Source: Streptomyces sp. Mut1 (GTDB lineage Bacteria; Actinomycetota; Actinomycetes; Streptomycetales; Streptomycetaceae). From it: 64,000 nt of DNA. A program made the position numbers and the translations under genes. The stretch spans positions 6,334,001 to 6,398,000 of the forward strand of contig NZ_CP120997.1 of assembly GCF_030719295.1 (NCBI RefSeq), in the 5' to 3' direction. Positions 1 to 6,201 of this stretch are shown one piece after another. Numbering within the stretch: position 1 is the first letter of the stretch; each line of letters starts with the position of its first letter. The notes under the pieces were generated by a model. It was given only the letters and a program-made list of their open reading frames with translations. It had not been told where the DNA came from and did no database searches.

Positions 1-414
1 GCCGTAGGGCAGGGTGATGCGGCGCTTCTGGGTGACCCGGTTGACGCGCTGTTTGACCTCGACGCAGACCGGGGAGTCGTCCGTGACCCCGACCGGATCG
101 CCGTAGTGCCTGATGCGCAGCTTGCGGCGGAACTTCAGGCCCTCGATCTTCTCCCAGTAGAACCGCAGTTCGGGGGAGTCGTAGTAGAGGCTCCACACGC
201 CGTAGCCGCCGACCGGACTGTTCAGGTCGCGGTCCATCCGCTCCGCGAGTTCGTCGCGGAGGTCCGCGGCCAGCTCCACGGGGACCAGGTATTTGAGCTC
301 GTATCTGTTGAAGGCGTGCAGCCTGCTCGCCACATGCAGCGGTGGGGGGTCCTCCGTGCCCGTGGGGTGCCCCTGGGCGGGCCCTCCGGGCGGAGCCGTG
401 TCGGGTTGCGACAC
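1..414 (-). CDS. VTC domain polyphosphate polymerase (partial, 3' end off window)
   Basis: The first 138 codons of a gene that runs off the left edge. The start is GTG at 414, chosen because AAGGAGG sits six bases upstream. After a proline/glycine-rich leader of about 30 residues the protein reads FNRYELKYLV, then a SLYYDSPELRFYWEKIEG stretch, then FRRKLRIRHYG and VEVKQRVNRVTQKRR. These basic beta-strands match the tunnel-forming VTC domain that makes polyphosphate from ATP in yeast Vtc4 and its bacterial relatives. The bacterial genes often sit beside a DUF4956 membrane protein; that neighbour would lie outside the window. The family call rests on motif recognition of the N-terminal half only. 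Confidence 0.8.
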   Translation of the reverse strand, partial: MSQPDTAPPGGPAQGHPTGTEDPPPLHVASRLHAFNRYELKYLVPVELAADLRDELAERMDRDLNSPVGGYGVWSLYYDSPELRFYWEKIEGLKFRRKLRIRHYGDPVGVTDDSPVCVEVKQRVNRVTQKRRITLPYG

Positions 415-560
415 CGTGCGCCTCCTTCGTCGTCCGTGCCGGACCGGCCGGCCCGCGATACGCAACCAACGACGGATGAGGAAGCGATGAGAAACCCGGG
501 TGTATTGCAGGAGGATTCAAGATGGCCGGAAGGTGAACACGGCGGGGCCGGGAACAGCCG

Positions 561-601
561 TGTCCCCGGGCCGGCGCGCGGGGCGCCCGCCCGGGGACAC
601 G
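561..601 (-). terminator. stem-loop terminator after the OsmC gene
   Basis: Perfect 12-base inverted repeat, GTGTCCCCGGGC at 561-572 and its complement at 590-601, with a 17-base loop. It begins ten bases past the end of the OsmC gene. There is no U-tract, as is usual in Streptomyces. Confidence 0.65.
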
Positions 602-611
602 GGGGAGAGGA

Positions 612-1037
612 TCAGGCGAGCGTGGCGCTCAGCGTGATCGTGGTGCCCGACAGGGCCTGGCTGACCGGGCAGTTCGCCTTCGCTTCCTCGGCCGCCTCGG
701 CGAAGCCGGCCTCGTCGAGACCGGGCACCTCGCCCTCCACGGTGAGGTGGATGCCCGTGATGCCGGTGCCCGGCTGGAACGTGACCTCGGCCTTGGTGTC
801 CAGCCGGGTCGGCGGGGTGCCGGCCGAGGCGAGACCGTTGGAGAGGGCCATCGAGAAGCAGCTGGAGTGGGCCGCGGCGATCAGCTCCTCCGGGCTGGTC
901 TTCCCGTTCGCCTGCTCGGCGCGGGCAGGCCAGGAGACCGGGTAGTCACCGATCCCGGAGGAGTCGAACGTGACGACGCCCTTGCCCTCAAGGAGGTTGC
1001 CTTCCCAGACCGTGTGCGCCTGACGCGTGGTAGCCAT
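612..1037 (-). CDS. OsmC family peroxiredoxin
   Basis: A 141-residue cytoplasmic thiol peroxidase that reduces organic hydroperoxides. The two family cysteines are Cys60 (in AAHSSCFSMAL) and Cys123 (in ANCPVSQAL), at the spacing expected of OsmC. Length matches the family (about 140 residues). The start is the ATG at 1037 (MATTRQ), preceded by GAAGGGA; an in-frame ATG five codons further up has no better ribosome site. The gene is monocistronic, flanked by a terminator below and by zapE ending on the same strand above. OsmC and Ohr are close relatives; the KTSPEELIAAAHSSCF context favours the OsmC branch. Confidence 0.9.
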   Translation of the reverse strand: MATTRQAHTVWEGNLLEGKGVVTFDSSGIGDYPVSWPARAEQANGKTSPEELIAAAHSSCFSMALSNGLASAGTPPTRLDTKAEVTFQPGTGITGIHLTVEGEVPGLDEAGFAEAAEEAKANCPVSQALSGTTITLSATLA

Positions 1038-1128
1038 GCTGGTTCCCTTCAAACGGAATGCGCGGTGGTACGAAGAACGGCGGGCACACCGTCGTGCCCG
1101 GCCGGTGGTACGTCCTACGCCCCCGAAC

Positions 1129-2268
1129 CTACTGCTCCACCAGCCCCTTCGCGTCCCGCGCCAGCGCGGTCAGCCGGGAGATCGCCCGGAAGTACTTCTT
1201 CCGGTACCCGCCGTTCAGCATCTCCTCACTGAACAGCCGGTCGAACGGCAGTCCGGACGCGAGCACCGGCACCTCCCGGTCGTACAGCCGGTCGGCGAGC
1301 ACCACCAGCCGCAGCGCGGTCGACTGGTCGGGCACCGGCCGCACCTCGGTCAGGCACACCGCCCGCAGCCCGTCCGCCAGCGCGCCGTACCGGCTCGGGT
1401 GGACCCGGGCCAGATGGTCGAGCAGCGCGGGGAAGTCGTCCAGGCTGGCGCCGTCGGTGGCGTACGCCGCCTTGGTGACCTGCTCGTCCGAGAACGGCGG
1501 CGGGGCGTCGGGCAGACCGCGGTGGCGGTAGTCCTCGCCGTCGATGCGCAGGGGGCGGAAGTGCGCGGAGAGCCCCTGGATCTCCCGCAGGAAGTCGGCC
1601 GCCGCGAACCGGCCCTCGCCGAGCTTGCCGGGCAGCGTGTTGGAGGTCGCGGCGAGCGCCACCCCCGCCTCGACCAGCCGGCTCAGCAGCGAGGACACCA
1701 GCACGGTGTCGCCCGGGTCGTCCAGCTCGAACTCGTCGATGCACAGCAGCCGGTGCTCGCTCAGCGTCCGCACGGTCTGCTGGAAGCCGAGCGCGCCCAC
1801 CAGGTTCGTCAGCTCCACGAACGTCCCGAACGCCTTCAGCGAGGGCGCGGCCGGTGCGGCGTGCCAGAGCGAGGCGAGCAGATGGGTCTTGCCGACCCCG
1901 TACCCGCCGTCGAGATACACCCCGCGCGGACCGGAGGCCTGGACCGCCTTGCGCCCGAACAGCCCGCCCGTCGCCCGCCACCGCCCCTCACGGGACGCGC
2001 TTCGGGCCCTTCCGGATCTGCCGGACCCGGAGGCGTGCGCTCCGCCGAGCCCGGCGGCGAAGTCGCTCAGGACCCGGACCGCCTCGGTCTGGCTGGGCTG
2101 GTTGGGGTCGGGTACGTACGTATCGAAACGTACCGAGTCGAAGCGCGGCGGTGGCACCATCTCCGCGACCAGACGGTCGGCGGGGACGTGCGGCTCGCGG
2201 GCGCACAGGGACAGCGGGGCCGTTTCGGCTATGGGGCTTGACCCCGGCACGGCGTGGGAGGACGACAC
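1129..2268 (-). CDS. zapE: ZapE/AFG1-type AAA+ ATPase
   Basis: A 379-residue P-loop ATPase. Walker A is GGYGVGKTHL at about 121-130 and Walker B LLCIDEFELDD at about 174-184, with the long conserved ARDAKGLVEQ-type C-terminus. In E. coli ZapE acts at the division ring; the mitochondrial homologue is AFG1/LACE1. A direct role in Streptomyces septation is inference. The chosen start is GTG at 2268; the reading frame stays open upstream to 2460 but would run through the divergent reductase gene. A serine/glycine/arginine-rich insert at about 78-105, just before the ATPase core, varies among streptomycetes. The promoter must lie in the 36-base gap shared with the gene at 2305 or inside that gene. 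Confidence 0.87.
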   Translation of the reverse strand: MSSSHAVPGSSPIAETAPLSLCAREPHVPADRLVAEMVPPPRFDSVRFDTYVPDPNQPSQTEAVRVLSDFAAGLGGAHASGSGRSGRARSASREGRWRATGGLFGRKAVQASGPRGVYLDGGYGVGKTHLLASLWHAAPAAPSLKAFGTFVELTNLVGALGFQQTVRTLSEHRLLCIDEFELDDPGDTVLVSSLLSRLVEAGVALAATSNTLPGKLGEGRFAAADFLREIQGLSAHFRPLRIDGEDYRHRGLPDAPPPFSDEQVTKAAYATDGASLDDFPALLDHLARVHPSRYGALADGLRAVCLTEVRPVPDQSTALRLVVLADRLYDREVPVLASGLPFDRLFSEEMLNGGYRKKYFRAISRLTALARDAKGLVEQ

Positions 2269-2304
2269 AACCGTCAAGCTTACGGCCGTGTCAGACTGCC
2301 GCAC

Positions 2305-3069
2305 ATGCGACGCCTGTTCCCTGTGACCGACCTGACAGCGGCCGACGCCCCGCGCGCGTGGAGCCTGGACGACCTCGCCGACGCCTACGCCTATCCCGGC
2401 ACGGAGGGCCCCTGGCTGCGCGCCAACATGGTGTCGACCCTCGACGGGGCCGCCCAGCACGACGGCCGCTCCCAGCCGATCTCCTGCGAGAGCGACATGC
2501 GGATCTTCGGCACCCTGCGCGGTCTGGCCGACGTGGTGATCGCGGGCGCGGAGACCGTACGCCAGGAGGGCTACCGGCCGGCCCGCGCCCGGGAGGCCTT
2601 CGCGGCGCGGCGGGCGGCGGCCGGCCAGGGCCCCGCCCCGGCCGTCGCCGTGGTGAGCGGCAGCCTGGACCTGGACTTCTCGCTCCCGCTGTTCGTCTCC
2701 CCGCTCGTCCCGACGCTCGTGCTGACCGGTGCGGGCGCCCCGCCCGACCGGATCGCGGCGGCCCGGAAGGCCGGCGCCGACGTGGTGATCGCGGGGGAGG
2801 GCTCGCGCGTGGAACCCGCCAGGGCCGTGCGGGAGCTGGCCGGCCGGGGGCTGCGCAGGCTGCTGACGGAGGGCGGGCCCCGGCTGCTCGGGCAGTTCGT
2901 GGCGGCGGGGGTGCTGGACGAGCTGTGCCTGACCGTCGCGCCCCTGCTCACGGCCGGTGACGCCCAGCGGATCGCGGGCGGGCCCGCCGTCACCGTGCCG
3001 AAACGATTCGCCTTGGCTTCCCTGCTGGAGGAGGACGGTTTCCTCTTCTCCCGGTACCGCCGGAGCTGA
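2305..3069 (+). CDS. pyrimidine reductase family protein (RibD C-terminal-like)
   Basis: A 254-residue dihydrofolate-reductase-fold protein of the RibD C-terminal/bacterial bifunctional deaminase-reductase family. Recognisable are ANMVSTLDGAA (substrate loop), ADVVIAGAETVRQEGY (NADPH site) and LLTEGGPRLLGQF near residue 190. These match the 5-amino-6-(5-phosphoribosylamino)uracil reductase half of riboflavin synthesis, but there is no deaminase domain and no other rib gene nearby, so the true substrate is open. The start is ATG at 2305 (MRRLFPVTD), the usual N-terminus of this family in Streptomyces. A GTG at 2254 in frame is less likely because it overlaps zapE. Divergent from zapE. Confidence 0.8.
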   Translation: MRRLFPVTDLTAADAPRAWSLDDLADAYAYPGTEGPWLRANMVSTLDGAAQHDGRSQPISCESDMRIFGTLRGLADVVIAGAETVRQEGYRPARAREAFAARRAAAGQGPAPAVAVVSGSLDLDFSLPLFVSPLVPTLVLTGAGAPPDRIAAARKAGADVVIAGEGSRVEPARAVRELAGRGLRRLLTEGGPRLLGQFVAAGVLDELCLTVAPLLTAGDAQRIAGGPAVTVPKRFALASLLEEDGFLFSRYRRS

Positions 3070-3075
3070 CGCACG

Positions 3076-3104
3076 GCCGCCCCCGAATGGCCGCCGGGGG
3101 CGGC
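3076..3104 (+). terminator. stem-loop terminator after the reductase gene
   Basis: GCCGCCCCCG at 3076-3085 pairs with its complement at 3095-3104 around a nine-base loop, seven bases past the stop codon. Confidence 0.65.
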
Positions 3105-3194
3105 GCGCGGCTCTCCCGTACCGCCCCGGCGGGCGTCAATCAGCGGAATATCCCGTTCCGGTTAGCGATCCGTGGGCAGAATGGATCTCGCAGA

Positions 3195-3212
3195 CCCCGT
3201 GCGAGCACGGGG
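3195..3212 (+). other. short hairpin in the leader of the gene at 3267
   Basis: CCCCGTG at 3195-3201 and CACGGGG at 3206-3212 form a seven-pair stem with a four-base loop, about 55 bases before the start codon. It could be a leader structure or a weak attenuator; no riboswitch class fits that I recognise. Confidence 0.35.
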
Positions 3213-3266
3213 AAGGATGGTTTCAGCAGCGACCGGCGACGGTTGCTGAAGAGAAGGGCTCCTGTG

Positions 3267-3737
3267 GTGTTCACCAGCGTTTTGATGATCGAGAAGGCCC
3301 TCACGTCCGGGGACGTCGAATTCGTCACCACCCTGCACGGCGACGATTCGACGTCCTTCGTCGTCCTCATGCAGCCGCGCGGCGACCAGGCGGATGTGCT
3401 CCTGCGGGCCATTGACGACCTCGCGATGGGCGAACTGAAGGAAGCGGCCCGCGAGAGCGAGGAGCCCGAGGGCAAGAACGCCAGGGAATCCGCCGAGCTC
3501 GCCCTCCAGGTGTCCCTGGAGGCCCTGCGCCAGGCGGGCTCCGAGGCCGTCGGACAGGTGATCGAGAACCACCCCCTGGACAAGCTCACCACCGTGGTCG
3601 AGGAGTCCGAGGCCGACGAGGTCATCGTGCTGACCGCGCCCCACTACGTCGAGGAGTTCTTCCACCGCGACTGGGCCTCCCGCGCCCGGCACAAGGTCGG
3701 CGTCCCGGTGCTCAAGCTCTTCGCGCACAGCGAATAG
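3267..3737 (+). CDS. conserved actinobacterial protein of unknown function
   Basis: A 156-residue acidic protein. From memory, homologues in Streptomyces often carry the database name 'indole-3-glycerol phosphate synthase'; nothing here resembles the TrpC barrel and there are no trp genes nearby. The N-terminus (VFTSVLMIEKALTSGDVEF) and the C-terminus (DEVIVLTAPHYVEEFFH, then VGVPVLKLFAH) are the strongly conserved parts. The C-terminal strand-helix pattern looks vaguely like a Rossmann or universal-stress fold, which is inference. Two GTG codons (3264, 3267) follow AGAAGGG; I chose 3267 from spacing and from the VFTSVLMIEK start remembered in relatives. A promoter-like TAGGCT near its 3' end serves murC. 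Confidence 0.75.
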   Translation: MFTSVLMIEKALTSGDVEFVTTLHGDDSTSFVVLMQPRGDQADVLLRAIDDLAMGELKEAARESEEPEGKNARESAELALQVSLEALRQAGSEAVGQVIENHPLDKLTTVVEESEADEVIVLTAPHYVEEFFHRDWASRARHKVGVPVLKLFAHSE

Positions 3738-3740
3738 GCT
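3735..3740 (+). promoter_or_regulatory. candidate -10 element for murC
   Basis: TAGGCT overlapping the stop codon of the preceding gene, 58 bases before murC. It fits TAnnnT, but no convincing -35 hexamer is visible. Confidence 0.35.
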
Positions 3741-3798
3741 GGGGCGGCGGCCCCGGAGTGGCACCGGCCCGCAGACCCAAGGACCCTGAGGAGCACAG

Positions 3799-5196
3799 AT
3801 GGCACCCGGCATTCCCGCCGCCATGGAACGACCGCACTTCATCGGCATCGGCGGCGCCGGAATGTCGGGCATCGCGAAGATCCTCGCCCAGCGCGGCGCG
3901 AAGGTCGCGGGCAGCGACGCCAAGGAGTCACCGACCGCCGAGGCGCTGCGCGCGCTGGGGGCGACCGTCCACATCGGGCACGCCGCCGGACACCTGGCCG
4001 ACGACGCCACCTGCGTGGTCGTCTCCAGCGCCATCCGCGCCGACAACCCGGAGCTGGTGCGCGCCGGGGAGCTGTCGGTCCCCGTCGTGCACCGCTCCGA
4101 CGCGCTGGCCTCCCTGATGCACGGACTGCGCTCCATCGCCGTCGCGGGCACCCATGGCAAGACGACGACCACGTCGATGCTGGCCGTCGCCCTGAGCGAG
4201 CTGGGCCTCGACCCCTCGTACGCGATCGGCGGCGACCTGGCGGGCCCCGGCACCAACGCCACGCACGGCGAGGGCGACATCTTCGTCGCCGAGGCCGACG
4301 AGAGCGACCGCAGCTTCCACAAGTACGACCCCGACGTCGCGATCGTCCTCAACGCCGAGCTGGACCACCACGCGAACTACGCCTCGATGGACGAGATCCA
4401 CGAGTCCTTCGAGACCTTCGCCGGCAAGATCGTCCCCGGCGGCACCCTGGTCGTCTCCGCCGACCAGTCGGGCGCCGTCGAACTGACCCGCCGGGTGCGC
4501 GCCGCCCTGCCCGCGCTCACGGTCGTCACCTACGGCGAGTCCGAGGCCGCCGACGTACGCGTCCACAAGATCACCCCGCGCGGCCTGACCAGCGAGGTCA
4601 CGGTGGTCCTGGGCGGCAAGTTCCTCACCTTCACGGTCTCGGTCCCCGGCCGCCACTACGCCCTCAACGCCGTCGCCGCCCTCGCGTCGGGCATCGCCCT
4701 CGGCATCCCCGCCCACAACCTCGCCTCGGCCCTCGGCAAGTACACCGGGGTCAAGCGCCGCCTCCAGCTCAAGGGCGAGGCGGCCGGCGTCCAGGTCATC
4801 GACAGCTACGCCCACCACCCCACCGAGATGGCCGCCGACCTGGAGGCCATGCGCGGCGCCGCCTCCGACGCCCGGCTCCTCGTCGTCTTCCAGCCCCACC
4901 TGTTCTCCCGCACCCAGGAGCTGGGCACCGAGATGGGCCAGGCCCTCGCCCTCGCCGACGCCTCCGTGGTCCTGGACATCTACCCGGCCCGCGAGGACCC
5001 GGTCCCCGGCGTCACCAGCGCCCTGATCATCGACGCCGCGCGGGCCGCCGGCGCCGACGTCACCGCCGTCCACGACAAGGCGGAGGTCCCCGAGGCCGTC
5101 GCGGGAATGGCGAAGCCCGGCGACCTCGTTCTCACCATGGGAGCGGGCGACGTCACCGACCTCGGCCCGCAGATCCTGGACCACCTGTCGAGCTGA
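3799..5196 (+). CDS. murC: UDP-N-acetylmuramate--L-alanine ligase
   Basis: A 465-residue cytoplasmic Mur ligase that adds the first amino acid, L-alanine, to UDP-MurNAc in peptidoglycan synthesis using ATP. The UDP-binding N-terminal motif GIGGAGMSGIA is at 16-26, the ATP loop GTHGKTTT at 117-124, AEADESDRSF and LNAELDHHANY follow in the central domain, and the C-terminal domain has YAHHPTEMAADL. The start ATG has GAGGAG six bases upstream. msrB follows after 11 bases, so the two are probably co-transcribed. murC lies away from any other division or mur gene in this window; from memory Streptomyces murC is likewise separate from the dcw cluster. Confidence 0.97.
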   Translation: MAPGIPAAMERPHFIGIGGAGMSGIAKILAQRGAKVAGSDAKESPTAEALRALGATVHIGHAAGHLADDATCVVVSSAIRADNPELVRAGELSVPVVHRSDALASLMHGLRSIAVAGTHGKTTTTSMLAVALSELGLDPSYAIGGDLAGPGTNATHGEGDIFVAEADESDRSFHKYDPDVAIVLNAELDHHANYASMDEIHESFETFAGKIVPGGTLVVSADQSGAVELTRRVRAALPALTVVTYGESEAADVRVHKITPRGLTSEVTVVLGGKFLTFTVSVPGRHYALNAVAALASGIALGIPAHNLASALGKYTGVKRRLQLKGEAAGVQVIDSYAHHPTEMAADLEAMRGAASDARLLVVFQPHLFSRTQELGTEMGQALALADASVVLDIYPAREDPVPGVTSALIIDAARAAGADVTAVHDKAEVPEAVAGMAKPGDLVLTMGAGDVTDLGPQILDHLSS

Positions 5197-5207
5197 AGGA
5201 GCCACCC

Positions 5208-5612
5208 GTGGCGTACGACGTCGAGAAGCCGGACGAGCAGTGGCGCGAGGAGCTCACCGCCGCCGAGTACGCGGTGCTGCGCAAGGCGGGCACCGAGCCC
5301 GCCTTCGTCGGCGAGTACACCGACACCAAAACCGCCGGCGTCTACTCCTGCCGGGCGTGCGGCGCGGAGCTGTTCCGCTCCGACACGAAATTCGAGTCGC
5401 ACTGCGGCTGGCCGTCCTTCTACGACCCGAAGGACACCGACGCGGTCGAACTGATCCAGGACCGCAGCCACGGCATGGCCCGCACCGAGGTCCGCTGCGC
5501 CCGCTGCGGCTCGCACCTGGGGCATGTCTTCGAGGGCGAGGGCTACCCCACCCCGACCGACCAGCGGTACTGCATCAACTCGATCTCCCTGCGGCTGACC
5601 CCGCAGGACTGA
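5208..5612 (+). CDS. msrB: peptide-methionine (R)-S-oxide reductase
   Basis: A 134-residue repair enzyme that reduces the R-epimer of methionine sulfoxide in proteins. The zinc site is formed by Cys48/Cys51 (CRACG) and Cys97/Cys100 (CARCG). The catalytic cysteine is Cys122 in RYCINSISL; Cys66 in SHCGWPSF is at a position where many MsrB proteins have a resolving cysteine. The GTG start at 5208 follows GAAGGAG. It lies 11 bases behind murC and ahead of a strong terminator. Confidence 0.96.
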   Translation: MAYDVEKPDEQWREELTAAEYAVLRKAGTEPAFVGEYTDTKTAGVYSCRACGAELFRSDTKFESHCGWPSFYDPKDTDAVELIQDRSHGMARTEVRCARCGSHLGHVFEGEGYPTPTDQRYCINSISLRLTPQD

Positions 5613-5618
5613 TCCGGC

Positions 5619-5657
5619 CCGTACGGGGACCGGCGCGCCGCGTCAGTCCCCGTACGG
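5619..5657. terminator. bidirectional terminator between msrB and the convergent gene
   Basis: Perfect 12-base inverted repeat CCGTACGGGGAC at 5619-5630 and its complement at 5646-5657. It serves msrB from the left and overlaps the last five codons of the minus-strand gene ending at 5643. Confidence 0.7.
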
Positions 5658-6104
5658 CTCCTCCTGCCGCAGCAGCGGGTGCGCGACGCCGGGGAAGACC
5701 CGCGCCCGCACCACCGGCTCCGCCGCGCCGCCCTGGACCACGGTCTCCGCGACACCCCACGGGCGGCCGGGCAGGACGACGGTCAGGGTGTACGAGGCCG
5801 GGCAGCCCAGGCACTCGTACCGGTCCACCCAGGTCTCCACCTCGGTCGTGCTGCCCGGGTAGCGCGCCACGTGGCGGTGCGGCGCGTGACAGCGCGCGCA
5901 CCGCTCGCCCGGCTCGCAGGTGCCGCCGCAGGGGCAGGGCACGTCCAGGGAGTCGGCCGGCCGCCAGCGCTGGGTGAGGACGGCCTCCCGCGTGGCGCCC
6001 ATGTCCTTCATCGCCTTGAGATTGCGGGCGGCCACGTTGTACGACTCACCGGTCCCCGCCATCCGGTCCCGGATGACGTCCTTGCGGCCGCGGTTCGTCG
6101 TCAT
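5643..6104 (-). CDS. hypothetical protein with cysteine-rich, zinc-ribbon-like centre
   Basis: A 153-residue protein I cannot assign. The N-terminal 40 residues (RDRMAGTGESYNVAARNLKAMK) look like a helical segment recurring in small actinobacterial proteins. Seven cysteines cluster at 57, 59, 63, 69, 72, 98 and 101, including two CxxC pairs (69/72 and 98/101) suited to binding one zinc. The ATG at 6104 has CAGGAGGAG upstream and is preferred over an earlier in-frame GTG. It is co-oriented with the GAP1-like gene upstream, about 100 bases away, so a shared transcript is possible. Confidence 0.7.
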   Translation of the reverse strand: MTTNRGRKDVIRDRMAGTGESYNVAARNLKAMKDMGATREAVLTQRWRPADSLDVPCPCGGTCEPGERCARCHAPHRHVARYPGSTTEVETWVDRYECLGCPASYTLTVVLPGRPWGVAETVVQGGAAEPVVRARVFPGVAHPLLRQEEPYGD

Positions 6105-6201
6105 GTGCTGCTCCTCCTGGGGTCCACGCAGCCCGCCAGGAGGGCGCACGAGATCGGTGACCACCACGGTACCGCGACGCGCGGGCGCCCCCGCGCCACG
6201 C

